This document shows, piece by piece, positions 19,155-28,829 of a DNA stretch of 64,000 nucleotides. This stretch comes from Aureimonas altamirensis (GTDB lineage: Bacteria; Pseudomonadota; Alphaproteobacteria; Rhizobiales; Rhizobiaceae). Position numbers and translations under genes: made by a program. Under the pieces are notes generated by a model, which worked only from the letters and a program-made list of their open reading frames with translations, was not told the origin of the DNA and did no database searches. The stretch's first letter is position 1. Each line of letters starts with the position of its first letter. The stretch covers positions 310,001-374,000 of the forward strand of contig NZ_BBWQ01000018.1 in assembly GCF_001463885.1 (NCBI RefSeq). The letters are read 5' to 3'.

Positions 19155-20330
19155 TCAAGCGGTTTCGGATAGCCCCCCGATGGTGCGGACAAGCTCCGGC
19201 TGGGCACCCAGAACCCGATTGCGCCCTGCCCTTTTCGCCTCGTAAAGGGCGCGGTCCGCACGGCTGAACAGGGTTACCCCGGTTTCCTTGCCGTCGGAGG
19301 CAATGGCGAAGCCTGCCGTCACCGTGGCTGCAATCGTTTCGCCTTCATTGGAAACAGGTGTCAAAGCCAGTGTTCGGCGAACCGCTTCGCCCAGCGCATG
19401 CGCCTGTGGCGCGGCGGCGTTGCGTATCATGATGCCGAATTCCTCGCCGCCCAGGCGGGCCGCAATGGCGCCGTCCGGCACGTGTTGCGCAAGAATGCCG
19501 GCGAAATGGACGAGGACCAGGTCTCCGGCCGCGTGGCCATACCGATCGTTGACCTGCTTGAAATGATCCAGGTCGAACAGGATCAGGCAGGTGCCCGGCG
19601 CCGCGTGCATTTCCAGAAAATTGTCGGTCAGCGCCCGCCGGTTCGGAAGTTGTGTCAGCGGGTCGGTCAACGATGCGCGGCGATGCTGCTGACTTGTCCG
19701 GAACTGCATGAGCGCAAAGGAGATCGCCCCGATACTCGTCAACCCCACGATGGACGCAACGGCGTTGAACTCTTCCGCCCAGCTCGACGGGCGAGCCGTC
19801 AGTATGGCCGGCCCCTCGATAAACAATACGGCGGCGCATGCCACAAAGGACAGGGCCGTTGCGCCATACAGCATGGCAATTGCGCCCATACCCAGCAGCG
19901 CCTCGTGGCGATGCACCCAGAAGCGCCAACCCGTCAGCGACATCAGGATCGCGACCGCCGCATTGGCGCATGCCGTGGCGAGGCCGGACAGACCCTCCAT
20001 GAACAGAAGCGTAACCGCGACGACGCCGACGACGCCGATGGCGCAAGGCAGCCGCCAGTACAGCCGCCGCGCGCAAAACAGGCTCGAACCGCAGTCGATG
20101 GCGACAAAGCCGACAACCAGCAACACCATGGCCGGCAGGCGCAGCAGCGTCGGGTATCCATCGCCGCTATTATACAGGACGATCGAGGTGATGATGGCTG
20201 CAAGGCCGACGGCCCACACCAGCAGATGCTTCTCGTTGCGAAACAGTATCCACGACGACAGCAAGGCGACCGCAAGCGCGGCGCTGGAAAGCCCAGCAGC
20301 AGTCAGCAGGGTCGTCAGATCCAGGTGCAT
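19155..20330 (-). CDS. Membrane-anchored diguanylate cyclase (GGDEF)
   Basis: The first 215 residues or so contain six or seven hydrophobic helices and no recognisable extracellular sensor domain. The C-terminal GGDEF domain (about residues 225-380) has TDPLTQLPNRRAL, FDLDHFKQVNDRYGH and the catalytic RLGGEEFG, so cyclic-di-GMP synthesis is likely. The RxxD inhibitory site normally found five residues before GGEEF is absent (the positions read PDGA), suggesting no product inhibition. The gene is 48 bases upstream of the hybrid kinase gene on the same strand and may share its transcript. Confidence 0.9.
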   Translation of the reverse strand: MHLDLTTLLTAAGLSSAALAVALLSSWILFRNEKHLLVWAVGLAAIITSIVLYNSGDGYPTLLRLPAMVLLVVGFVAIDCGSSLFCARRLYWRLPCAIGVVGVVAVTLLFMEGLSGLATACANAAVAILMSLTGWRFWVHRHEALLGMGAIAMLYGATALSFVACAAVLFIEGPAILTARPSSWAEEFNAVASIVGLTSIGAISFALMQFRTSQQHRRASLTDPLTQLPNRRALTDNFLEMHAAPGTCLILFDLDHFKQVNDRYGHAAGDLVLVHFAGILAQHVPDGAIAARLGGEEFGIMIRNAAAPQAHALGEAVRRTLALTPVSNEGETIAATVTAGFAIASDGKETGVTLFSRADRALYEAKRAGRNRVLGAQPELVRTIGGLSETA

Positions 20331-20517
20331 GAAACCATCATCGCCGAGGGATGCGCTCCTGCAGCCACCGGCCGTGCGGCGTGGCGGTGCATGAAGCCCA
20401 CATGAACTTACCTTGCCTCAGACGAAAGGTGTGCGCAATCTCCGATATGGTACGGCAAGCGTCCATGGTTTAGAGAAGCCACACGCGTGACCACGCGCCT
20501 CTAAAGGACGACCGAGG

Positions 20518-20964
20518 ATGCTGAAACTCATTCCGCCGCTCATTTCACCCGAGCTTCTTTTGACACTCGCCGAAATGGGCCATGGCGACGATCTCGTCAT
20601 TGCCGACCGCAACTTCCCGGCGGAGTCGGTGGCCGCTTCCACCGTCACGGGACGCTGCATCCGCCTGTCCAACGTGGACACGACCGAGGCCGCGCGCGAA
20701 ATCCTGAAACTGTATCCGCTCGACTCCTTCGTGGAAGCGCCGGTGCGGCGGATGGGCGTGGTGGACGATTTCAGCGCCGTGCTGGAGGTCCACACCGCCA
20801 TGCAAGAGGTTATCGACGAGGCCGAAGGGCGGCCCATCCGTATGGAAACGGTAGAGCGCTTCGCCTTCTACGAGGCGGCGGCCAAAGCCTACGCCGTCGT
20901 CCGCACGACGGAAGCGCGCCCCTACGGCTGCTTCATCCTGAAGAAGGGCGTCATCTTCGACTGA
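20518..20964 (+). CDS. RbsD/FucU family sugar mutarotase
   Basis: The 148-residue protein matches the RbsD/FucU fold: LLTLAEMGHGDDLVIADRNFPA near the N-terminus with the catalytic His, and an ending that places Tyr in ARPYGCFILKKGV. Such enzymes interconvert sugar anomers (L-fucose or D-ribose). The VDTTEAAREILKLYPLDSF segment is closer to FucU than to RbsD. The ATG at 20518 follows AGG. No sugar pathway genes adjoin it, so the substrate cannot be set by context. Confidence 0.85.
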   Translation: MLKLIPPLISPELLLTLAEMGHGDDLVIADRNFPAESVAASTVTGRCIRLSNVDTTEAAREILKLYPLDSFVEAPVRRMGVVDDFSAVLEVHTAMQEVIDEAEGRPIRMETVERFAFYEAAAKAYAVVRTTEARPYGCFILKKGVIFD

Positions 20965-20967
20965 CCG

Positions 20968-21366
20968 TCAGGTCAGGTCGATCAGCGGGTTCCAGGCGAC
21001 TTCCCACAGAAAGCCATCCGGATCGGCAAAGTAGCCGGAACGCCCGCCCCAGAAGACGTCGGTCGCCTGCTTGACGATGCGGGCGCCGACGCGCTCCGCC
21101 TCGGCAAGGGCGGTGTCGACATCGCCCTTCTCGGCCACGTTATGCGCAAGGGTGATGCCGCGAAACCCCACTCCGGCGGGCGCAACGCTTGCATCGTCGG
21201 CCAGCGCCTCGCGCGGGTAGAGGCTCAGCCAGCTTCCATCGAGCTCGAAGAAGGCAACGCCCTGGGCGTCGAACGGATAGCGCTTGAAGCCAAGCGCTTC
21301 ATAGAAATTTGTTGCACGGGCCAAGTCGGTTACGCCCAGTGTGACGATGCTGATCTTACCCTTCAT
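20968..21366 (-). CDS. VOC family (glyoxalase/bleomycin-resistance fold) protein
   Basis: A 132-residue single VOC domain protein with paired beta-alpha-beta-beta-beta units: SIVTLGVTDLARATNFYEALGF at the start and GYFADPDGFLWEVAWNP at the end. Metal-ligand-like Glu and His residues occur in the strands, but the substrate is unknown; the family includes glyoxalases, dioxygenases and resistance proteins. It follows the MBL hydrolase gene start on the same strand and converges on the mutarotase gene, with three bases between the two stops. Confidence 0.8.
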   Translation of the reverse strand: MKGKISIVTLGVTDLARATNFYEALGFKRYPFDAQGVAFFELDGSWLSLYPREALADDASVAPAGVGFRGITLAHNVAEKGDVDTALAEAERVGARIVKQATDVFWGGRSGYFADPDGFLWEVAWNPLIDLT

Positions 21367-21428
21367 CCCTGCCCCTCCCGTCTATCTCCAGACGGAACAT
21401 AAAGGGAACATCGTGGCAGGGCAACAGC

Positions 21429-22238
21429 TCAGCCGATCGGGATCGTGAATGTCTGTCCGTCATAGGCGGGGCGCACATGCGGCGGCAGCTCCGCGCACAG
21501 CGTGTCGTAGTCGAGCGGGGTGTGCATATGCGTCAGCACCGCCTGCCCCACATCCAGGCGGCCGATCCACTGCAAGGCTTCGTCCAGCGATAGGTGGCTC
21601 GGGTGCGGCCGGCGCTGGAGAGCATCGATGATCAGGATCGGGGCGCCGACAATCTCCGCGATGGCGGGCTCCGGAAAATCCGAAACGTCGCTGCAGTAGG
21701 CAATGTCGCCGATGCGGAAGCCGAGCGACAGGATGCGGCCGTGGACCTGATGGAAAGGCCGCAGCGTAATCGGCCCGCCGGCGCCATAGATGGCGAAAGG
21801 CTGCCCCGCCCATATCGGGACATGCTCGACGATGGGGGGATAATTGCTCCCTTCCGGTGTTCGGAAACAGTAGCCGAACGCCTCGAAAACCCGCGCGAAT
21901 GTCGGCTCGTCGGCATAGACCGGCACGAGGCCGCGCCTGTCCTGCGCATAGCCGCGCACATCGTCGATCCCATGGATATGATCCGCATGCGCATGGGTCA
22001 GAACGACGGCATCCAGGTGTCGCACCTCGGCATCCAGCATCTGATTGCGGAAATCCGGCCCGCAGTCGATGGCAACCGTCGTCACACCACTCGCGCCGTA
22101 CCGGCGCACAAGGGCGGCAGCCCGCCTGCGCCGGTTGCGTGGCTGGGATGGGTCGCAGGCGCCCCAATCGCCGTTGACGCGCGGCACGCCGGGCGATGAG
22201 CCGCAACCCAGGATGGTGAACTCCAATCGGTCGCTCAC
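21429..22238 (-). CDS. Metallo-beta-lactamase-fold hydrolase (PhnP-like)
   Basis: The 269-residue protein shows the metal site THAHADHIHGIDD (HxHxDH), an upstream TILGCGSSPGVPR strand typical of PhnP/RNase Z-like phosphodiesterases, and a late LTHMHTPLDY. It probably hydrolyses a phosphodiester or cyclic phosphate. It overlaps tatD by four bases and is third in the metG-tatD-MBL string that is widely conserved in rhizobial genomes, which suggests a housekeeping role rather than phosphonate use. Confidence 0.87.
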   Translation of the reverse strand: MSDRLEFTILGCGSSPGVPRVNGDWGACDPSQPRNRRRRAAALVRRYGASGVTTVAIDCGPDFRNQMLDAEVRHLDAVVLTHAHADHIHGIDDVRGYAQDRRGLVPVYADEPTFARVFEAFGYCFRTPEGSNYPPIVEHVPIWAGQPFAIYGAGGPITLRPFHQVHGRILSLGFRIGDIAYCSDVSDFPEPAIAEIVGAPILIIDALQRRPHPSHLSLDEALQWIGRLDVGQAVLTHMHTPLDYDTLCAELPPHVRPAYDGQTFTIPIG

Positions 22239-23044
22239 GCCGCCTCGGCTGCGCGCGGGTCCGGTGTCTTTGCAAACAGCCGGAAGAAATTGTCGCTGGT
22301 GGCCTCTGCGACTTCGTCCAGCGTCAGGCCCTTCACCTTGGCAAGGACTTCGGCGGTGTAGCGGGTGTAGGCCGGTTCGTTGCGCTTGCCCCGGAAAGGC
22401 GGCGGCGCAAGGAAGGGCGCGTCCGTTTCCACCAGGATCCGGTCCATGGGGCTGGCCGCGGCGACGGCACGGATTTCCTCGGAGCGGTTGAAGGTCAAAA
22501 TGCCCGAAAAGGAAATGTAGCCGCCCATTTCCAGTCCGGCCTCGGCAAGCCGTGGGCCGGACGAAAAGCAGTGCAGCAGGAATGGGAAGGCGCCCCTTGC
22601 CGTTTCCTCAGCAAGGATGCGCTCCATGTCCGCGTCTGCGTCCCGTGCATGGATGACCAACGGCAAGCGGGTTTCACGCGCCGCGTCGATATGGCGGCGG
22701 AACACCGCCTCCTGCACTGCGGGCCCGGCCTTGTCGTAGTGGTAGTCCAACCCCGCCTCGCCGATACCGACGATCTTGCGATGGGCGCTCAACGCTACCA
22801 GGCGCTCCGTCGGCACGTCCGGCTCTTCGGCCGCGCTGTTGGGATGCGTGCCGACCGTGGCGTAGACGTTGGGATAAGCCTCGGCGATCTCCAGCAGCAC
22901 CGGCAGGCGTTCGACCTTGGTGGAGATCGTCACCATGAGGCGCACGCCCTTATCGGCAGCGCGGGCGATCAGGGCATCGCGCTCCCCGTCGAAATCCGGG
23001 AAATCGAGATGGCAATGACTGTCGACGATGAATGGCAGGGTCAT
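22235..23044 (-). CDS. tatD: TatD family metal-dependent deoxyribonuclease
   Basis: The 269-residue TIM-barrel hydrolase has [11 protein letters not shown] (HxH metal ligands), [12 protein letters not shown] (Glu ligand), [11 protein letters not shown] (His) and [11 protein letters not shown] (Asp), the complete TatD signature. Family members are Mg-dependent 3'-5' exonucleases active in DNA repair. It overlaps metG upstream and the MBL gene downstream by four bases each, so the three are translationally coupled. Confidence 0.92.
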   Translation of the reverse strand: MTLPFIVDSHCHLDFPDFDGERDALIARAADKGVRLMVTISTKVERLPVLLEIAEAYPNVYATVGTHPNSAAEEPDVPTERLVALSAHRKIVGIGEAGLDYHYDKAGPAVQEAVFRRHIDAARETRLPLVIHARDADADMERILAEETARGAFPFLLHCFSSGPRLAEAGLEMGGYISFSGILTFNRSEEIRAVAAASPMDRILVETDAPFLAPPPFRGKRNEPAYTRYTAEVLAKVKGLTLDEVAEATSDNFFRLFAKTPDPRAAEAA

Positions 23045-24591
23045 GATGCCGCCTGGCCTTCCGCCTCCACGTAGCGCGGGAACACGCCCTGCGGCGCCGG
23101 CATCGCGCGGCCGGGCTTAAGGCCTTTCCCTTCGGATAGAGCCGTAAAATCACGCTCGTCCGCCGTCACCGCCAGAAGATCCAGCAGCCGTGCGCAGGAG
23201 TCGGGCATGAAGGGCTGCAACAGGATGGCCGCACGGCGGACGACTTCCGCCGTGACATAAAGAACCGTCGCCATGCGCGCCGGATCGGACTTCCGCAGCG
23301 CCCATGGCTCCTGCCCGGCGAAGTAGCGGTTCGCCTCCGAGATGACGGCAACCACCTGCCCCAGCATGACATGCAGTTCCTGCCGCGCCATCGCCTCGCG
23401 CGCCTGCGCCAGCAGCGCACCCGAAGCGGACAGGATCGCCTTGTCCTCGGCGGTGAATTCGCCGGGCTGCGGCACCAGGCCCTCGCAATGCTTGGCGATC
23501 ATCGAAAGCGAGCGCTGCGCCAGGTTTCCAAGATCGTTTGCAAGTTCGGAATTGGTACGATTTACAATGGCTTCATGCGAATAGTTACCATCCTGCCCGA
23601 AGGGGACTTCGCGCAGCAGGAAGTAGCGGAACTGGTCGAGGCCATAGGTGTCGATCAGCGCCATCGGATCGATGACGTTGCCGACGGACTTCGACATCTT
23701 CTCCCCCCGGTTGAACAGGAAGCCGTGCACGAAGACACGCTTGGGCAACGGTATGCCCGCCGACATCAGGAAGGCCGGCCAGTAGACCGTGTGAAAGCGC
23801 ACGATATCCTTGCCAACGACATGCAGATCGGCTGGCCAGAAGCCACTCCGCTCTCCCTCGTTCGGGAAGCCGGTCGCCGTCAGATAGTTCGTCAGGGCGT
23901 CGACCCAGACATACATGACGTGCCGCTCGTCTCCCGGCACCGGGATGCCCCAATCGAAGGTCGTGCGCGAGATGGAAAGATCCCGCAAGCCCGACTTGAC
24001 GAAGGACACGACCTCGTTGCGCCGCTCGGCCGGGGCGATGAAGCCCGGATTGTCTTCGTAGAGTGCCAGAAGGCGATCCTGGAAGGCGGACAGGCGGAAG
24101 AAGTAGCTTTCCTCCTCCACCCATTCCACCGGGCTGCCCTGCGGGCCGAGGCGCGTTCCATTGTCGGTGACGCGGGTCTCGTCCTCGGCGTAATAGGCTT
24201 CGTCCCGCACCGAGTACCAGCCGGAATAGGAACCCTTGTAGATATCGCCGGCATCTACCATGCGACGCCAGATCTCCTGGCTGGCAATTTTGTGGCGCGC
24301 CTCGGTCGTGCGGATGAAATCATCGTTGGAGGCGTTGACCGCGCGGCCCATGGCGCGGAACTCGTCGGCATTGCGGGTAGCCAGTTCCAGCGGTTCGATG
24401 CCGAGGTTGCGGGCGGTCTGCAGCATCTTGATGCCATGCTCGTCCGTGCCGGTCAGGAAAAGGACGTCCGCCCCGTCGAGCCGCTTGAAACGGGCGATGG
24501 CATCCGTGGCGATCAACTCGTAAGCGTGGCCGATGTGCGGACGGCCATTCGGGTACGAAATGGCGGTCGTCAGGTAGTAGCGTTCGGCCAT
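23041..24591 (-). CDS. metG: Methionyl-tRNA synthetase
   Basis: The 516-residue class I synthetase charges tRNA-Met. HIGH is at residues 19-22 and the KMSKS loop is in [14 protein letters not shown]. The length and the lack of a C-terminal tRNA-binding domain fit the short MetG form common in alphaproteobacteria. The ATG at 24591 gives the conserved [16 protein letters not shown] start; 13 further codons are open upstream but unconserved. It is followed by coupled tatD. Confidence 0.96.
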   Translation of the reverse strand: MAERYYLTTAISYPNGRPHIGHAYELIATDAIARFKRLDGADVLFLTGTDEHGIKMLQTARNLGIEPLELATRNADEFRAMGRAVNASNDDFIRTTEARHKIASQEIWRRMVDAGDIYKGSYSGWYSVRDEAYYAEDETRVTDNGTRLGPQGSPVEWVEEESYFFRLSAFQDRLLALYEDNPGFIAPAERRNEVVSFVKSGLRDLSISRTTFDWGIPVPGDERHVMYVWVDALTNYLTATGFPNEGERSGFWPADLHVVGKDIVRFHTVYWPAFLMSAGIPLPKRVFVHGFLFNRGEKMSKSVGNVIDPMALIDTYGLDQFRYFLLREVPFGQDGNYSHEAIVNRTNSELANDLGNLAQRSLSMIAKHCEGLVPQPGEFTAEDKAILSASGALLAQAREAMARQELHVMLGQVVAVISEANRYFAGQEPWALRKSDPARMATVLYVTAEVVRRAAILLQPFMPDSCARLLDLLAVTADERDFTALSEGKGLKPGRAMPAPQGVFPRYVEAEGQAAS

Positions 24592-24657
24592 GATTGTTCC
24601 GGTATCCAGTCGCGATAAGTCGTATGCCAAGCGAGATAATGCATCCGGGCCATGGGC

Positions 24658-25674
24658 TCAATCGTTTCGCGCTGCGGAAAGCCCGGTAAAGAAGGTCAAA
24701 AGCATCTGCTTGCGATCGAGATTATAGGCCTCGCCCTCTCGCCAGCGGGCATCTTCCGACTGCCAGAATGCGGCGAGCCGCTCGGCGGCACGCAGGTTTC
24801 CGGCGGCCAGCGCCGCTTCCGATTCCGCGCCCAGCGCCCGGAACAACTCGCGCACCATTACCCCGTAGGACGCCTCGCGCCCTTTTGCGGTGACGGCGTC
24901 GGCCAGTGCCTGTATGCCGGCCCAGTCCGGCGTGGACAGCGCGAACAGGCGGCGCACCTGCGCATTCACCTCGCCGCCGCCACCGATGAGATTCTGGAAG
25001 CCGGTCCGCATGCTGCCCATGGCTTGCGCCGATGCCTGTGCGATCTCGTCGTCCGAAGCGTCGGGAACTTCCTTACGCAGCCGGGCCGCGATATCCGAGG
25101 CCTGAAGCTCACCCAGCCGCAGAACCCGGCAACGCGAGCGGATGGTGGGCAGCAGGCGGCCGGGCATGTGGTTGACGATCAAAAACAGCGAGCGCGCCGG
25201 TGGCTCCTCCAGGATCTTCAGCAGCGCATTGGCGGCATTGCGGTTCATGTCGTCGGCCGGATCGACGATGGCGACACGCCACCCGAGGCCCGCCGTCGTG
25301 TGAAAGAAGTGCATCAGCCGCCGCGTTTCATCCACGGTGATCTGCGTCTTGAAGCCACCGCCCCTGTCAGCCAGCGGGCGGCTCAGATGGATCAGGCGGG
25401 GATGGCTGCCTTGCGCCACCTGTCGCGCCACCGCAACGGGGTCTTCGCCGGTGGAGGCCAAAAGGGTGCGTGCGAAGGCAAAGGCAAGCGTTGCCTTGCC
25501 GATGCCCTGCGGCCCTTGCAGCAGCCAGGCATGATGCATGCGTCCGCCGTCCAGCGCCTGCGTCAACGCGCCAAACGCCGCCTCATGCCCGACGACATCC
25601 AGTTGCGCCGCCGGCGGCGGAATGCCGTCCATATCGTCGTGCCGCTGCTGCGCGACCAGTTCCGCATCCGGCAT
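24658..25674 (-). CDS. holB: DNA polymerase III delta-prime subunit
   Basis: The 338-residue AAA+ clamp-loader subunit has a Walker-A-like loop (LLQGPQGIGKATLAFAFARTLL), DDMNRNAANALLKILEEPP, the sensor SRCRVLRL motif and an N-terminal VVGHEAAFGAL. It works with the gamma and delta subunits to load the beta clamp. It starts four bases after the tmk stop, an arrangement (tmk-holB) conserved across bacteria. Confidence 0.93.
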   Translation of the reverse strand: MPDAELVAQQRHDDMDGIPPPAAQLDVVGHEAAFGALTQALDGGRMHHAWLLQGPQGIGKATLAFAFARTLLASTGEDPVAVARQVAQGSHPRLIHLSRPLADRGGGFKTQITVDETRRLMHFFHTTAGLGWRVAIVDPADDMNRNAANALLKILEEPPARSLFLIVNHMPGRLLPTIRSRCRVLRLGELQASDIAARLRKEVPDASDDEIAQASAQAMGSMRTGFQNLIGGGGEVNAQVRRLFALSTPDWAGIQALADAVTAKGREASYGVMVRELFRALGAESEAALAAGNLRAAERLAAFWQSEDARWREGEAYNLDRKQMLLTFFTGLSAARND

Positions 25675-25677
25675 GGA

Positions 25678-26313
25678 TCAGGCTTCCGTCAGGCCGAGAT
25701 GCTCGGCGACGCGGGCAAATACATCGTCGGCAACGATATCGGCCGGGCGCCGCGCGTCTATCACATGACAGCGCTCCGGCTCGCGCGTGGCGATCGCCAG
25801 AAAGGCCATGCGCCGCTCTTCGTGGAGGCTCGACGCCTCTGCCTCGAAGCGGTCGGCGGCAGCGCTCTCGCGCCGTGCCGCGGCGCGGCGCAGCCCTTCC
25901 TCCGCCGGCAGGTCGAGTATGAAGGTCATTTCGGGGCGGCAATCGCCCATGGCGGCGTCTTCCAGCGCTTCCAGATAGCGCGTGTTGTCGCCACGCCCCT
26001 GATACACTCTGGTTGAATCGTGGAACCTGTCGCAGATGACATCCGCGCCACGGGCAAGCGCCGGCGCAATCACGCTGTCTACGTGGTCGGCGCGCGCTGC
26101 AGCAAACAGGGCCGCCTCGACATCGTTTCCGAATGCCTCGGCGTCGCCGCCAAGGACCATCTCGCGGATCATGTCGGCGCCGGTGGTGCCGCCCGGCTCC
26201 CGCGTGGTGATGACGGTGCGCCCAAGCTTTCGCAGCGCCTCGGCCAGCCGTGCAACCTGCGTAGACTTGCCGCTGCCTTCTCCGCCTTCGAAAGTGATGA
26301 ACAGCCCCGCCAA
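25678..26313 (-). CDS. tmk: Thymidylate kinase
   Basis: The 211-residue P-loop kinase phosphorylates dTMP to dTDP. The N-terminal FITFEGGEGSGKSTQ loop, REPGGT, the CDRFHDSTRVYQG dTMP-binding DR(F/Y) motif and the LID region rich in Arg are all present. It lies between the D,D-carboxypeptidase gene (11 bases away) and holB (3 bases away) in a conserved housekeeping operon. Confidence 0.96.
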   Translation of the reverse strand: MAGLFITFEGGEGSGKSTQVARLAEALRKLGRTVITTREPGGTTGADMIREMVLGGDAEAFGNDVEAALFAAARADHVDSVIAPALARGADVICDRFHDSTRVYQGRGDNTRYLEALEDAAMGDCRPEMTFILDLPAEEGLRRAAARRESAAADRFEAEASSLHEERRMAFLAIATREPERCHVIDARRPADIVADDVFARVAEHLGLTEA

Positions 26314-26324
26314 GTCGCGCCTTT

Positions 26325-27521
26325 CTACAATGCGCGGATCCAGCCGAAGGCCAGTTCGTGCGCGGCATCCAGTGCCCGGCTCGAGAATGTGCCCTGCGGC
26401 ACGTCTTCGCCGGCGAACAGGTCCCGCACGATGCTGGCCTGATTCTCGATCCGCATCTCGACCCGGCCTATCTTCTGCCCCTTCTCGATCGGCGCACGCA
26501 AGGGCCCGTCATAGATCATCACAGCCTTGACGAGATCGGGCGATGCATTCGGAACATAGGCGACGACGTCTTCGGCGGTGCGCAGCGAAACGCGTGGCGC
26601 CGTCCCGCCGTATACCGTGGCATGGCCGACGATCTCGCCCGCCGCAAACACTTCCTGCCTTTCGAATGTCTCGCTGGCCCACTTCAACAACGTCTCAGCC
26701 TCGCGGGCGCGCTCCGCATCGCTGGCAAGGCCGCCGAGCGCGATAAAGGTCTTGCGGCCACCATGGTCGGTTACCCCGACGAGGGAGTAGCCGGAGGCCT
26801 CGGTGAAACCGGTGCCCATGCCCGTGGCGCCGATATCGAGACGCAGCAGCGGGTTGCGGTTGCGCTGCAGGATCTTGTTCCACTCGAACTCGGGTTGCGA
26901 ATAAAGCCGGTAGTATTCGGGATAGGTCGTCTCGATATGCCGCGCCAGCGTCACCAGGTCTCGCGCCGTCACGCTTTGCCCCTCGGCCGGAAGGCCCGTC
27001 GGGTTGACGAAATGGCTGCCCGTGAGCCCGATTTCGGCGGCACGCCGGTTCATGCGCTGGGCGAAGGCATCCTCGGAGCCGGCCATGCCCTCCGCCAGCA
27101 CGATGCAGGCGTCGTTGGCAGCCTGCACGATGGCGCCCTGCAGCAACGCATCCACCGTCACGCTGGATTTGACCGCCGCAAACATGGTCGATGTCCGCGA
27201 AGGCGCGCCTCCGGTACGCCAGGCATGTTCGCTGACGGTGAAACTGTCGGTGAGCGAAAGTTCGCCGCGCTTCAGCGCATCGAAGACGATTTCCATCGTC
27301 ATCAGCTTCGCCAGCGAGGCAGGCCCGAAGGCGATGTCGGCATTCTTTTCCAACAGGACGGCGCGCGTTTCGCCGTCGACGATCAGCGCCTGGCGTGCCT
27401 TGGTCTGGTTGAAGAAGGATGGTTGCGCATCCTGCGCGGCGGCAGGCACCGCAAGCGCGATCAGCAACAGGGCGGACATGCAGGAAAGGATCGGCGCACG
27501 CGCCGCGCTGAAGCTGATCAT
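26325..27521 (-). CDS. D-alanyl-D-alanine carboxypeptidase family protein with altered motifs
   Basis: The 398-residue protein has a signal peptide (cleavage near AAAQDAQ at about residue 30), a peptidase S11 domain and a C-terminal PBP5-type domain (VPNASPDLVKAVMIYDGPLRAPI onward). The catalytic SxxK motif is intact (S69-L-A-K72). The second motif, normally SxN, reads A134-A-N136, and the third, normally KTG, reads G236-T-G238. I checked both at the nucleotide level. The first change may be common in rhizobial homologues; the loss of the KTG lysine is more surprising. Activity may be low or altered. The gene heads the tmk-holB-metG string and follows rlpA, another cell-wall gene. Confidence 0.88.
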   Translation of the reverse strand: MISFSAARAPILSCMSALLLIALAVPAAAQDAQPSFFNQTKARQALIVDGETRAVLLEKNADIAFGPASLAKLMTMEIVFDALKRGELSLTDSFTVSEHAWRTGGAPSRTSTMFAAVKSSVTVDALLQGAIVQAANDACIVLAEGMAGSEDAFAQRMNRRAAEIGLTGSHFVNPTGLPAEGQSVTARDLVTLARHIETTYPEYYRLYSQPEFEWNKILQRNRNPLLRLDIGATGMGTGFTEASGYSLVGVTDHGGRKTFIALGGLASDAERAREAETLLKWASETFERQEVFAAGEIVGHATVYGGTAPRVSLRTAEDVVAYVPNASPDLVKAVMIYDGPLRAPIEKGQKIGRVEMRIENQASIVRDLFAGEDVPQGTFSSRALDAAHELAFGWIRAL

Positions 27522-27623
27522 GGGTTCCTCCGCTGCAAGTATTCAACCGGCAGTGTAGCAAACCCGGAGCCGACCGCTATGACAGGGCGGCCGCATCTTC
27601 AAAAGCTTCGCGGTATCGTTAAC

Positions 27624-28829
27624 TCAATCCTTGACGACGAAGGCATCCTCGGCGCCGCTGGTCCACAGGGCCTGCAACACGGTGTCGGCGCTTTCGCCGG
27701 GCGCTAGCGCCAGCGTCAGGGAAACGCCGCCGCCGAACTCTGCCGGTACTGCCTCACGCGTCACATTGCCGTGTTGTGCGGCAAGAGCCTCTACGCCAGC
27801 CAGCACGGTTGCGTCGGTCAGGACCCCAAGCTCGATCGTCTCCGTGCCGGCAGCGATGGCGGCAAGGGCGCTGAAGGCGTTGCTCTGCGTTTGCGCCGGC
27901 GCATAGGAGAGCATGCCGGAGCGCGGTGTCGGCATGGGCGCAAAAGCGGGCGCCGACGGCGCGGGGGCTGCGACGGGCATTGCGAAGCCTTCGCTGCGCG
28001 CTGCGCGCTCTGCTGCCGTAGCCTGCTGGATGGCTTGCATGGACCGCACGCCCGGCACGCCGCTGCCTGCGGCGGCTGCCGTGGTGGCGGGCGCATCGTG
28101 ACCGGCCGAGGCAAAGGCCGCGGCAACGAGCATCTCGTCGCTCGGGCGCTCGGCAGAGGCCACCATGACGCCTTGCGGCAGGCCATCCTGCTCTCCGCCC
28201 TGCCCACCCGGGCGGAACGAAGCCATCAGCATCGAGGTGTCGTCTCCATCCACGGGCGCGCGGCCGACATACTCGACGTGCACGTCGGCGATGCCCGCGT
28301 TCTTGAAGCCGAGCACATCGGCGGCCTTGGACGAAACGTCGACGATACGGTTGTGGGAGAACGGGCCCCTGTCATTGACGCGGACAAGCACGGAATTGCC
28401 GTTGCTCTTGTTGGTCACGCGGGCATAGGACGGAAGCGGGAATGTCGGATGCGCGGCCGACAAATGGTACATGTCGTAGACTTCGCCGTTGGCCGTCAGC
28501 CGGCCATGGAAATTGGCCCCATACCAGGAAGCCTTGCCGGCCTTTGCGTAACCCTCGTCTTCCTTGGGGTAATACCACTTGCCCTTGACCTTGTAGGGCT
28601 TGCCGACATGGTCGCGGCCACCGCCCTTGCGCACCTGTTTCAGGTTGGTTACCCGCGGGCTTGCATCGACGCCGTATTCGGCGGACGTAAAGGCCGGCGC
28701 ATCCGGTTCGGGCGCCAGCTCCGCATGGGTGGAAGACCCGGATTGGCAGGCTGCCAGCAGCGCGGTGGCACATACGGCGATAACGACAGGCGCCACGCGG
28801 GAACGTGACGCATCGGCAGTCATTTTCAT
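27624..28829 (-). CDS. rlpA: RlpA-type septal lipoprotein (DPBB + SPOR-like domains)
   Basis: The 401-residue lipoprotein has a signal ending in the lipobox LLAAC (Cys about residue 28). The double-psi beta-barrel follows at about 95-190 (GKASWYGANFHGRLTANGE, VRVNDRGPFSHNRIVDVSSKAA), with the catalytic-type Asp and His of lytic transglycosylases. A low-complexity Ala/Pro linker leads to a SPOR-like C-terminal domain (about 325-401). RlpA proteins cleave denuded glycan strands at the septum. The adjacent carboxypeptidase could supply peptide-trimmed peptidoglycan. Confidence 0.9.
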   Translation of the reverse strand: MKMTADASRSRVAPVVIAVCATALLAACQSGSSTHAELAPEPDAPAFTSAEYGVDASPRVTNLKQVRKGGGRDHVGKPYKVKGKWYYPKEDEGYAKAGKASWYGANFHGRLTANGEVYDMYHLSAAHPTFPLPSYARVTNKSNGNSVLVRVNDRGPFSHNRIVDVSSKAADVLGFKNAGIADVHVEYVGRAPVDGDDTSMLMASFRPGGQGGEQDGLPQGVMVASAERPSDEMLVAAAFASAGHDAPATTAAAAGSGVPGVRSMQAIQQATAAERAARSEGFAMPVAAPAPSAPAFAPMPTPRSGMLSYAPAQTQSNAFSALAAIAAGTETIELGVLTDATVLAGVEALAAQHGNVTREAVPAEFGGGVSLTLALAPGESADTVLQALWTSGAEDAFVVKD

